In this document: piece after piece, positions 1 through 6,111 of the stretch
How positions within the stretch are numbered: position 1 is the first letter of the stretch
Layout: each line of letters starts with the position of its first letter
Origin: a virus
IMG/VR virus record: IMGVR_UViG_3300049728_000070
Location: 1 to 20,582 of that record
DNA: 20,582 bases
Strand: one strand, 5' to 3'
Notes under the pieces: model-generated
Databases searched by the model: none
Seen by the model: only the letters and a program-made list of their open reading frames with translations
What the model was told of the DNA's origin: nothing
Position numbers and translations under genes: made by a program

Positions 1-318
1 TCTACTAACCCTGGATGCCTCAACAAACGCGCTGAGATGGCCTTAGAGGCCAAGAAATGGCTCAAGGCAGGGGGCAGTATCCCCGACGACAAAAAGATGT
101 ACAACGAGCTCGCTACGATTGAAACGGTGCCGCGCTCGGATGGTGTGATCCAGTTGGAGAGCAAGAAGGACATGAAGGCCCGCAAGCTGCCCTCCCCGGG
201 ACGGTTCGATTCCTGGATCCTGTCCTTCGCTCACCTGGTCATTAAGAAGCTCGGCGGGCACTCCCCGCTCGACATGCAGGACAACAACCACGAGTCGGAA
301 TACAACCCGCTGGCCTGA
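1..318 (+). CDS. terL: Terminase large subunit, C-terminal end (partial)
   Basis: The 5' end is cut by the window; 105 residues are read in frame from base 1 to the TGA at 316-318. The visible part matches the end of the RNase H-like nuclease domain of phage large terminases: an N-K-R-A-E-M start, a W-L-K-x-G-G-x-I-P-D-D segment, then Q-L-E-S-K-K-D-M-K-A-R and the S-P-x-R-x-D-S-W-I-L-S-F-A motif. In the family the last motif normally reads SPDxADAL and carries a metal-binding Asp, which is kept here (codon 208-210); the preceding Asp is Gly. The enzyme cuts concatemeric DNA and drives it into the prohead. Its place upstream of the portal gene is usual, except for the cassette in between. The ATPase domain lies outside the window. 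Confidence 0.9.
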   Translation, partial: STNPGCLNKRAEMALEAKKWLKAGGSIPDDKKMYNELATIETVPRSDGVIQLESKKDMKARKLPSPGRFDSWILSFAHLVIKKLGGHSPLDMQDNNHESEYNPLA

Positions 319-329
319 GAAAATAAATC

Positions 330-358
330 TTGTCACTGAGTAAAAAACAGAGTACATA
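330..358 (+). promoter_or_regulatory. Candidate sigma70-type promoter upstream of the accessory cassette
   Basis: In the 99-base gap after the terminase gene, TTGTCA (330-335) resembles a -35 box with one mismatch to TTGACA. It is followed after exactly 17 bases by TACATA (353-358), a weak -10 box. The spacer is A-rich, unlike the GC-rich surroundings. Transcription would start near 365 and serve the ATP-grasp gene at 418. The -10 match is poor, so this is only a candidate. Confidence 0.35.
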
Positions 359-386
359 AGCTGCTCATTGAAGCTTTGGCAGCAAC

Positions 387-403
387 ACCGTCGCGATGAC
401 GGT
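387..403 (+). promoter_or_regulatory. Small perfect inverted repeat in the leader of the ATP-grasp gene
   Basis: ACCGTC (387-392) and GACGGT (398-403) form a perfect 6-bp stem with a 5-base loop. The stem ends four bases before the Shine-Dalgarno sequence AAGGA (407-411) of the gene at 418. It could act as a small translational hairpin or an operator half-site pair, or be chance. Confidence 0.3.
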
Positions 404-417
404 ACGAAGGACGATCC

Positions 418-1662
418 ATGGACCTCTCCAAGAAGAAGGCTTTCGTGTACGACTACGGCGTTTTTATGCCGATCGCTATGCGTCTCGCCGAAGATTTTGG
501 GGAGGTTTTTTATTTTGTGCCCTGGAAGGGAACGTACTGCACGCGTGACCGCTTCACGATCGGCGAGGGCGTGCCGGGGCTGACCCGCGTCGACTCGTTC
601 GAGGATTACATCGACCAGGCCGACGTGTTCGTCTTTCCGGATGTGGGCGACGGTGACAAGCAGGTGATGCTGCGCGGCCTCGGCAAGCGCGTCTTTGGCA
701 CCGGCTATGCTGAGCTGTTAGAACAAGACCGGATGCTCTTCAAGGGCGTCCTCAAGAAGCAGAAGCTCCCCGTCGGCCCGTACAAGACCTTCAAAGGCAC
801 CGACGCCCTGTCCGACTTCCTGCGCAAGGAGCCCGGCACCTGCTACATCAAAGTCAGCACGTTCCGCGGCAACTGCGAGACGGCCCGCTTCGACACCTAC
901 CTCGCCTTCATCCCCACTCTCGACCGCTGGGCCAAGTCCCTGGGCGCGTACCGCTTCCAGATGGAGTTCATCGTCGACTTCCCGATCGAGGGGCAGGAGG
1001 GCGGCTCCGACTTCTTCCTTTCCAACGGTGAGTACTTGCCGATCGGGACCTACGGCTATGAGGTGAAGGACCACGGCTACATCTCCAAAGCCATGAAGAT
1101 GACCGATATGCCGGACGCGATCACCTACGTCAACGACCGCATGGCGCCGGTGTACCGCGAATACGGCATCTGTGGCGCCGCGTCCTCTGAAGAGCGGATC
1201 ACCAAGGAGCTGGTGCCGTACTTCACCGACATGTGCGCTCGCTTCGGTTCCCCTCCTGCTGAGCTGATTTGCCGTCTCTACAAGAACTTCTCGCAGATCG
1301 TCTGGGCCGTTTCCGGTGGCGAGATGATCACCCCCGAGCCGGTCGCTGAGTATGCGGCCGAGGTGATGATCAGCTGCGAGGCGGCGCGTGACGGCTGGGT
1401 ACCGCTGGACTATCCGGAGAAGCTCCGCAAGAACGTGCTGCTCAGGAACCTGTGCTGCCTCGATGGCCAGTTTTTCCACATCCCACAGGACAGCTGCACG
1501 TCCCTGGGTGCGGCCGTCGGCTACGGCAAGACGAGAGAGGCGGCACAAGAACAGGCGCTGAAGTTCGCCGGCGAGTTCGGGCACGACTTCGACTTTGCCG
1601 TCTTTGACAAGGTGGCTGAATATCTGGAAGAGGCCAAGGAATACGGCCTGGGAGAGTTTTAG
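418..1662 (+). CDS. PurD-like ATP-grasp superfamily ligase
   Basis: This 414-residue protein resembles the ATP-grasp ligases, closest in style to phosphoribosylamine-glycine ligase (PurD). An N-terminal Rossmann-like region (about 1-95) ends in a V-F-G-T-G segment. An ATP-grasp core follows: the P-V-G-P-Y stretch (118-122), the likely ATP-binding Lys145 in YIKVS, a Gly-containing loop at 148-155, and the metal-site motif at 268-280, PYFTDMCARFGSP. The C-terminal part (365-400) resembles the PurD tail, with VGYGKTREAA. Known members couple ATP hydrolysis to amide-bond formation through an acyl-phosphate. The usual E-x-N-x-R metal motif reads D271-M-C273-A-R275 here, so the second ligand is changed and the substrate is unlikely to be that of PurD. 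AAGGA (407-411) six bases upstream supports the start. Phage ATP-grasp proteins of this kind are often labelled phosphoribosylamine-glycine ligase; true purine synthesis is doubtful. It is followed directly (TAGATG) by the next gene. Confidence 0.75.
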   Translation: MDLSKKKAFVYDYGVFMPIAMRLAEDFGEVFYFVPWKGTYCTRDRFTIGEGVPGLTRVDSFEDYIDQADVFVFPDVGDGDKQVMLRGLGKRVFGTGYAELLEQDRMLFKGVLKKQKLPVGPYKTFKGTDALSDFLRKEPGTCYIKVSTFRGNCETARFDTYLAFIPTLDRWAKSLGAYRFQMEFIVDFPIEGQEGGSDFFLSNGEYLPIGTYGYEVKDHGYISKAMKMTDMPDAITYVNDRMAPVYREYGICGAASSEERITKELVPYFTDMCARFGSPPAELICRLYKNFSQIVWAVSGGEMITPEPVAEYAAEVMISCEAARDGWVPLDYPEKLRKNVLLRNLCCLDGQFFHIPQDSCTSLGAAVGYGKTREAAQEQALKFAGEFGHDFDFAVFDKVAEYLEEAKEYGLGEF

Positions 1663-1896
1663 ATGGGGAACATGGGGCACAGTGGCTACAGACCTAACAG
1701 AGGATGGTTCGCGGAGCTGATCGACCCTTCGCCTATGTCGGCAAGGTGCAAGGTACACAGGTCGCCGCCACACCATGAGCCCAAACCTATCGCCGACGTC
1801 ACACCGTCGCACATCCTGAGAGACCAGCTGCTGCAGGTTAAGGTCGAGATGGCCGTACTCCGGCAGAGGCTGGAAAAGTTAGAGGGGCAAAAATGA
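1663..1896 (+). CDS. Small hypothetical protein with C-terminal coiled coil
   Basis: This 77-residue protein is not recognised. The first 45 residues are rich in Pro, His, Arg and Ser with no clear fold. The last 30 (from the I-L-R-D-Q-L-L stretch onward) form a probable amphipathic helix or coiled coil, with leucines and valines at heptad-like spacing and a charged L-E-K-L-E end. Its ATG follows the stop codon of the ATP-grasp gene immediately, and its TGA overlaps the ATG of the half-MFS gene (ATGA at 1893-1896), so all three are probably translated together. No signal peptide or membrane helix is seen. It might be an adaptor between its two neighbours, but that is inference only. Confidence 0.55.
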   Translation: MGNMGHSGYRPNRGWFAELIDPSPMSARCKVHRSPPHHEPKPIADVTPSHILRDQLLQVKVEMAVLRQRLEKLEGQK

Positions 1897-2450
1897 ACAA
1901 GCTGGCCAAGTGGTTACTGTACGCCTCATTCCTCGGCACCTTCGCTGAGGGCATGCTCTCCCCGATCTACGCCGTCTTCACCGAGAAGATCGGCGGTTCG
2001 ATGGTTGATGCCGGGATGGGGTATGCCGTCTTCAGTATCGCAACCGGGATCGCCGTGATGCTGATCGGCAAGACTGACTTCTTCGACCGGCACAGCAAGT
2101 GGTTCTTGTTTTGGGGTTTCCTCTGCGCTGGCCTCTGCGACCTGCTCTACATCGGCGTGAGCAACAAGTGGGAGTTCTTCGCGGTCCAGGTGATCCTCGG
2201 GGTTTCCCTCGGGATAGCCAACCCGGCGTGGGATGCGCTCTACTGTGACGACGAGGAAGATGGCAAGAGCTCTGCCGGCAAGTGGTCTTTCTGGACCGGT
2301 GGGATTTCCTTCGTGTGCGGCCTGTCCGCGCTCTTCGGTAGCCTCCTGGTGAAGTACTTCGGGTTCAACACCATGTTCGTCCTGATGTTTCTCTTCGACC
2401 TGATATCGGTCTCCTACTGCTACCGGATCGCGAGGCGCACGGATGGATAA
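1893..2450 (+). CDS. Half-size MFS-like permease with six membrane helices
   Basis: The 185-residue protein has about six hydrophobic helices: roughly 7-29, 40-60, 70-89, 94-116, 132-153 and 158-178. It looks like the N-terminal six-helix half of a major facilitator superfamily transporter. The loop between helices 2 and 3 holds a motif A-like stretch, G59-K-T-D62-F-F-D65-R66, and an acidic loop (D119-D123) follows helix 4. MFS proteins usually have 12 helices and 400 or more residues. Here the frame closes after six with a normal basic end (ARRTDG) and overlaps the next gene, so it looks designed as a half rather than truncated. Two copies might assemble into a full transporter in the host inner membrane. 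The substrate is unknown. The SD-like AGAGGGG is just upstream and the start overlaps the preceding stop. Confidence 0.7.
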   Translation: MNKLAKWLLYASFLGTFAEGMLSPIYAVFTEKIGGSMVDAGMGYAVFSIATGIAVMLIGKTDFFDRHSKWFLFWGFLCAGLCDLLYIGVSNKWEFFAVQVILGVSLGIANPAWDALYCDDEEDGKSSAGKWSFWTGGISFVCGLSALFGSLLVKYFGFNTMFVLMFLFDLISVSYCYRIARRTDG

Positions 2451-2601
2451 GAGGGGCGTCACCGAAGCAATCAGAAGCCGGGAGAAGTTGCAGGCCGCCT
2501 GCCACCACGAGCCCTACATCTCCCCGCCGAAGTATCCAGGCGGGCCCACGGTCAAGGAATGCAGGAAGTGCGGGCAGCAAACATTCATCAAGGGGGGATA
2601 A
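2443..2601 (+). CDS. Small zinc-ribbon-like protein, 52 residues
   Basis: This short frame starts at an ATG overlapping the last eight bases of the half-MFS gene and ends at TAA 2599-2601. The protein is basic and has C20-H21-H22, then after 17 residues C40-R-K-C43-G. The pattern suits a small treble-clef or zinc-ribbon site with Cys/His ligands, common among tiny phage proteins that bind nucleic acid or act as adaptors. The fit into the gap between two better-supported genes and the C-x2-C knuckle support it as real. No more precise function can be given. Confidence 0.55.
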   Translation: MDKRGVTEAIRSREKLQAACHHEPYISPPKYPGGPTVKECRKCGQQTFIKGG

Positions 2602-2604
2602 GAC

Positions 2605-2802
2605 ATGTGTTTTGGAGGTGGAGGACCATCAGCACCACCAACGCCAATCCCGGCGCCTCAGCAGTCTGACCCTTCCGTTACCGCTGCCGGTGACGCTGAG
2701 CGCAAGAGGAAGCGCGCACTGGCAAGCAACACCAACCTCACCGGACCGCAGGGCGTAGTAACGCCGGTGGCTGGCACTGGCAAGACCTTACTGGGAAACT
2801 GA
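2605..2802 (+). CDS. Small conserved portal-adjacent phage protein
   Basis: The 65-residue product starts M-C-F-G-G-G-G, followed by a Pro/Ala-rich linker, a basic K-R-K-R segment (33-37) and a C-terminal L-T-G-P-Q-G-V ... G-K-T-L-L-G motif. I recognise this pattern, a glycine-rich cysteine start with an LTGPQG-like and TLLG-like ending, from small uncharacterised proteins encoded just before the portal in many podoviruses and siphoviruses. An AGGGGG ribosome site lies about eight bases upstream. The stop TGA is one base before the portal ATG, so the two are probably translationally coupled. The role is unknown; a minor head or connector part is possible. No membrane helix is seen. Confidence 0.6.
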   Translation: MCFGGGGPSAPPTPIPAPQQSDPSVTAAGDAERKRKRALASNTNLTGPQGVVTPVAGTGKTLLGN

Positions 2803-2803
2803 T

Positions 2804-4483
2804 ATGGGCGCTGAAACGAAAAGACAGAGGTTTGATGCACGGCTGCAGGCGCTCTCAAGCGACCTGACGAACTTCATTCCTCACTGGCGTGACATCACCG
2901 ATTACATCAGCCCCCGGACGGCGCGCTACATCACCATCGACTACAGCAAGGGCTCGAAGCAGAACGAGAAGATCATCGACAACACGGCGACCATCTCGGT
3001 CCGCACGCTCAAGAGCGGCATGATGGCCGGCATCACCTCACCGGCGCGCCCCTGGTTCAACCTCCTGCCGCCCAGCTCTGGTGTGGACGAATCCTACGCC
3101 GTCAAAACGTGGCTCTACGACGTCGTGATGCTGATGAATCAGATCTTCCTCAAGTCGAACCTCTACGACATCCTGCCGATGGTTTACGCCTGTCTGGCGC
3201 TGTATGGCACCGCCGCGATGATGATCGAAGAGGATGACGAGGACATCATCCGTTGCATTCAGTTCCCTAACGGGCAGTGGATGATTTCGCTCAACGCTAA
3301 GTTGAAAGTCGATTCGATGTACCGCACCTTCTCGATGTCCTGCCGGCAACTGGTGCAGCAGTTCGGTTTGGAAAACTGCTCGCAGGCTGTCCAGTCCATG
3401 TACGAATCCCCCACGGGCGGCACGCGGGATACGATGGTGGAAGTCGTGCACCTGATCGAGCCGAACGACGAGCACGACCCGAGCAAGTTCGCCTCGAAGC
3501 ACAAGCCCTTCCGCTCCGTCTACTATGAGCGCGGGGGGAGCGAACCCGACAAGTTCCTACGCGAGTCCGGCTATGACGAGTTCCCGGTGCAGGCCCCTCG
3601 GTGGGACCTCCTGGGCGAAGACGTGTACGGCTACTCCCCGGCCATGGACGCCCTGGGCGACATCAAGATGCTGCAGCTGCAGCAGCGCCGCAAGCTCCAG
3701 GCGGGCGACAAGATGGTCAACCCGCCGATGATCGCGGACGCATCCTTGAGGCAACAGAAAACCTCCACGCTTCCTGGTGGGGTCACCTACATCGACGGGC
3801 TGAGCGCACAGGCCCACCCCGGCTTCCGGTCCGCCTACGACGTCAACTTCAACGTCGATCACGCCCGCCAGGATATTTTGGAGACACAGGCCCGCATCAA
3901 GAAGACCTTCTTCGAGGACCTGATGCTGATGTTCTCCGGGCGCGATCAATCGATCATCAACCCCTCGGAGATCGCGGAGCGCAGCCAAGAGAAGGTCATG
4001 GTCCTGGGACCGGTCATGGAGCGCCTCAACAAGGAGCTGCTCAACCTGATCATCGACCGCACCTTCGCGATCATGAACCGCAAGGGCATCCTCCCCCCGG
4101 CGCCCCCCGAGCTGCAGGGGCAGCAGCTGCGCGTTGACTACACCTCCGTCATGGCTCAGGCGCTTAAGCTGTCAGGGTCGAGCAATATGGACCAGGTGAT
4201 TAACCTCATCGGCGGCCTGGCGAAGCTGAAGCCGGAAGCGATCGATAAGCTGAACGTGGACGAGACCATCGACGCCTATGCCAACATGCACGGCGTGCCG
4301 CCCAAGATGATCTACTCCGAGGACCAGGTGAAGCAGCTGCGCGCGGTACGTGCCAAACAGCAGCAAATGGCGCAGATGGCGCAGATGGCCAAACCGATGA
4401 ACGACATGAGCAAGGCAGCAAAGAACATGGGCGAGACGGACACCGACGGCGGCATGCTGGCCAAGATGGCGGGCGGCCAATAA
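2804..4483 (+). CDS. Portal (head-to-tail connector) protein
   Basis: The 559-residue protein matches the podovirus head-tail connector family (T7 gp8 type, usually 500-560 residues). The opening has the family's R-F-x-x-R-L-x-A-L-x-x-x ... W-R-D-I-T-D-Y-I-x-P-R pattern (9-37). Later come the N-D-x-x-x-x-I-S-V-R-T-L-K-S-G-M-M-A-G-I-T-S-P-like segment (about 60-80), the F-P-N-G-Q-W region (155-160) and the E-I-A-E-R-S-Q-E-K helix (about 387-396) near the crown. The last 60 residues are Gln/Met-rich with repeated M-A-Q-M. Twelve copies form the ring through which DNA is packaged and ejected and to which scaffold and tail adaptor bind. The ATG follows the previous TGA by one base. No strong Shine-Dalgarno is seen, so translation is probably coupled. 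Confidence 0.93.
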   Translation: MGAETKRQRFDARLQALSSDLTNFIPHWRDITDYISPRTARYITIDYSKGSKQNEKIIDNTATISVRTLKSGMMAGITSPARPWFNLLPPSSGVDESYAVKTWLYDVVMLMNQIFLKSNLYDILPMVYACLALYGTAAMMIEEDDEDIIRCIQFPNGQWMISLNAKLKVDSMYRTFSMSCRQLVQQFGLENCSQAVQSMYESPTGGTRDTMVEVVHLIEPNDEHDPSKFASKHKPFRSVYYERGGSEPDKFLRESGYDEFPVQAPRWDLLGEDVYGYSPAMDALGDIKMLQLQQRRKLQAGDKMVNPPMIADASLRQQKTSTLPGGVTYIDGLSAQAHPGFRSAYDVNFNVDHARQDILETQARIKKTFFEDLMLMFSGRDQSIINPSEIAERSQEKVMVLGPVMERLNKELLNLIIDRTFAIMNRKGILPPAPPELQGQQLRVDYTSVMAQALKLSGSSNMDQVINLIGGLAKLKPEAIDKLNVDETIDAYANMHGVPPKMIYSEDQVKQLRAVRAKQQQMAQMAQMAKPMNDMSKAAKNMGETDTDGGMLAKMAGGQ

Positions 4484-4494
4484 GGAGACTTTCG

Positions 4495-4968
4495 ATGAAA
4501 ACGATTTTAACATTACTGATGGTGCTGGCATTCGCGACGGTGAGTTCCGCTGCCGTCTTCACCCCTCTCATTTCCGTCCCTGTCTCCGACCCTAGCGGCT
4601 CGATTGGCGTCTACGCTACGGCCTCCGCCATTCTGGGCGGCGAGCTGTCCTATTCCAGTGATGCCGTGACCACGGTGCAGCAGATCAAGGCCACGCAGGG
4701 CCAGATTTACACGCTGTACGTGCTCAACACCACAGCGGCCACGGCTTACCTGCAGGTGTTCTGCAAGCCTTCTGCGAGTGTCACCCTGGGGAGCACGGCG
4801 CCGACCGCGTTCTACAACCTGGGGCCCAACACCGGGGCGCTGGCGGCTATGACCATCTCCTACCCGACCGGCTTGTGTTCGGGGGGGACTGGCTTGGCGA
4901 TCGCGGGAACTACGACCTCGGCGGGTTCAACTGGCGCAGCGCTCAGTATCACGGCGACCTACCAGTAA
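4495..4968 (+). CDS. Beta-rich phage protein with N-terminal signal peptide
   Basis: The 157-residue protein starts with Lys2, a hydrophobic core (residues 4-14) and a V-S-S-A site, so signal peptidase could cut after Ala19. The rest is Thr/Ala/Ser/Gly-rich and beta-like. It has Y-V-L-N-T-T (75-80), a V-T-L-G-S-T-A-P segment (96-103) and a final G-L-A-I-A-G-T-T-T-S-A-G-S-T (133-146). This NT ... VTLG.T.P ... GL.IA.TTT layout is familiar from small phage proteins encoded near head genes, often of unknown role. Two cysteines (C90, C128) could pair outside the cytoplasm. AAGGAG lies just upstream of the ATG. The stop overlaps the next start (TAATG). The signal peptide is odd in a head operon: the protein may be exported, perhaps acting at the cell surface, or the N-terminus may be an unprocessed helix. 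Confidence 0.65.
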   Translation: MKTILTLLMVLAFATVSSAAVFTPLISVPVSDPSGSIGVYATASAILGGELSYSSDAVTTVQQIKATQGQIYTLYVLNTTAATAYLQVFCKPSASVTLGSTAPTAFYNLGPNTGALAAMTISYPTGLCSGGTGLAIAGTTTSAGSTGAALSITATYQ

Positions 4969-5264
4969 TGACCAACGCCGAAACGCTCCAGGTACGTGAC
5001 GAGCAGGACACCAAAAAACTTCTCAAGTCGAAAGAGGGCCAGCGCTTCATCTGGCGCTACCTGTCGGCGGCGGGGATCTTCCGGCCCTCCTTCTCGAACG
5101 ATCCGCTCGTCATGGCCTACAACGAGGGGAAGCGGAATCTCGGACTGATACTGCTGGCCGAAGTAATGGCACTCGACCCTGATGCCTACATCAGGATGAC
5201 CAAGATGGAAAAGGAGGACAACGATGCACGCTCACAAGATGTCGAAGTTGACCCGATGGCTTAG
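4968..5264 (+). CDS. Bbp19-like phage head-module protein
   Basis: The 98-residue protein matches the family named after Bordetella phage BPP-1 Bbp19: L-L-K-S-K-E-G-Q-R-F-I-W-R-Y-L (18-32), G-I-F-R-P-S-F (36-42), then A-Y-N-E-G-K-R-N-L-G-L-I-L-L (50-63) and a late Y-I-R-M-T-K-M-E-K-E segment. The ATG overlaps the stop of the gene before (TAATG), which fixes the start, although the frame stays open upstream to 4875. Its 3' end overlaps the scaffold gene by 41 bases and carries that gene's ribosome site. The family sits between portal and scaffold and has no proven function; an assembly factor is likely. No membrane or signal segment is seen. Confidence 0.75.
   Translation: MTNAETLQVRDEQDTKKLLKSKEGQRFIWRYLSAAGIFRPSFSNDPLVMAYNEGKRNLGLILLAEVMALDPDAYIRMTKMEKEDNDARSQDVEVDPMA
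5211..5217 (+). promoter_or_regulatory. Strong ribosome binding site of the scaffold gene
   Basis: AAGGAGG lies inside the end of the Bbp19-like gene, six bases before the ATG at 5224. It decides the scaffold start against the later in-frame ATG at 5239 and points to high independent translation. Confidence 0.7.
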
Positions 5265-6000
5265 GTTCTTACTGCTGTTCCCCGTGATGCTCTTCATGGG
5301 CGTCGAGGGTGACGTTTTGGGCGGGGACGGTGACGGCGGAGGGGATGGCGGAGACGGCACCATCCTGGGTGGTGACGGCGGGGATGGAGGTGGTGACGGC
5401 GGCCAGACCGCTGAGCAAATCGCCGCAACCGAGGCAGCAGCAGCAACCGCTGAAGCCGCCCGCTTTGCAGCCCTCACTCCTGAAGAGCAGACCGCAGAGA
5501 CCGCGGCGAAGGCGGCAGCTGACTTGGAGAAGGCCGGGGCACCCGAAGCCTACACCGACTTCACCATGCCGGAAGGCGTCCAGGCTGACCAGGCTCTCCT
5601 GGATCAGTTCAAGCCCCTGGCGAAAGAGCTGAACCTCTCGCAGGCTCAGGCCCAGAAGCTGGTAGATCTGCAGACGCAGGCAGTCGCCAACATGGACAAA
5701 GCCAAGGGCGAAGCATGGAAGGAGATCACTGACCAGTGGCGGGCTGACTGCCTGGCAGACAAGGAAGTAGGTGGGACCAACTTCAAGGCCAACGTGGAGA
5801 TCGGCAACAGAGCGCTCAACACCTTCGCCACCCCTGAGCTGGTAGCGGACCTGAAGAAGTTCGGCTTCGCCAACCACCCAGGCATGTTCAAAATGTTCAC
5901 CAAGATCGGTAAGGCCATGAGCGAGGACAAGGTGGTAATCCCCGGGGCAGGCGTGACCAAGCAGAGCATCGAGGACAGCCTGTACGGCACCAAGGCATAA
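5224..6000 (+). CDS. Capsid assembly scaffolding protein
   Basis: The 258-residue protein lies just before the major capsid gene, where the scaffold belongs. From residue 61 it is acidic, Ala/Gln/Glu-rich and mostly helical, typical of podovirus scaffolds: an alanine helix at 64-105, then the Y-T-D-F-x-M-P-E-G segment (110-118), and L-L-D-Q-F-K-P-L-A-K-E-L-N-L-S-Q-A-Q-A-Q-K-L (125-146), a stretch I know from phage scaffold-type proteins. It should guide capsid assembly and then leave. Two features are odd: a basic, hydrophobic N-terminus (residues 8-27) that looks like a membrane anchor or signal, and a Gly/Asp-only stretch (about 30-60). The start is set by AAGGAGG at 5211-5217. If the ATG at 5239 were used, the hydrophobic segment would still be present. 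Confidence 0.82.
   Translation: MHAHKMSKLTRWLRFLLLFPVMLFMGVEGDVLGGDGDGGGDGGDGTILGGDGGDGGGDGGQTAEQIAATEAAAATAEAARFAALTPEEQTAETAAKAAADLEKAGAPEAYTDFTMPEGVQADQALLDQFKPLAKELNLSQAQAQKLVDLQTQAVANMDKAKGEAWKEITDQWRADCLADKEVGGTNFKANVEIGNRALNTFATPELVADLKKFGFANHPGMFKMFTKIGKAMSEDKVVIPGAGVTKQSIEDSLYGTKA
5316..5403 (+). repeat. Low-complexity Gly/Asp-coding repeat
   Basis: Reiterated GGCGG, GGTGAC and GGGGATGG units encode a linker of almost only Gly and Asp (scaffold residues 31-60), interrupted by T-I-L. The repeats are imperfect. It separates the hydrophobic N-terminus from the helical scaffold body. It could serve as a flexible or cation-binding linker and is a likely place for repeat-length changes. 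Confidence 0.6.
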
Positions 6001-6041
6001 TACGCAGCGCAGCAAACGCTTTCACATATAGCCGCCAAGGG

Positions 6042-6092
6042 ACCGTCGTGAGACAGGACCGCAACTTTTACCATGCACCGTCGGGAGACAGG
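6042..6092 (+). repeat. Near-perfect direct repeat in the leader of the capsid gene
   Basis: A 16-base element starting ACCGTC and ending GAGACAGG occurs at 6042-6057 and again at 6077-6092 with one mismatch (T or G at its eighth base). The copies are 35 bases apart, in the 111-base gap between scaffold and major capsid genes, which is the longest gap in the window. It could be a protein-binding or RNA-processing site or a local duplication. Confidence 0.5.
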
Positions 6093-6096
6093 TGCG

Positions 6097-6103
6097 AAAG
6101 GAG
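6097..6103 (+). promoter_or_regulatory. Ribosome binding site of the major capsid gene
   Basis: AAAGGAG lies eight bases before the ATG at 6112. It favours that start over the in-frame ATG at 6073, which has no comparable site. Confidence 0.65.
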
Positions 6104-6111
6104 ATTGGACC

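Noticed and set aside
718-1812. Long minus-strand open frame opposite the ATP-grasp gene (364 residues)
   Set aside because: It mirrors a well-supported plus-strand gene, lacks a recognisable domain, and is the expected shadow in GC-rich coding DNA.
4875-4967. GTG start at 4875 for the Bbp19-like gene
   Set aside because: The added 31 residues overlap the upstream gene and do not resemble the family; the ATG at 4968 overlaps the stop in the usual TAATG way.
6073-6111. Earlier in-frame start for the major capsid gene at 6073
   Set aside because: The start at 6112 has AAAGGAG at good spacing and gives a capsid-like N-terminus. The extension overlaps the direct repeat and looks non-coding.
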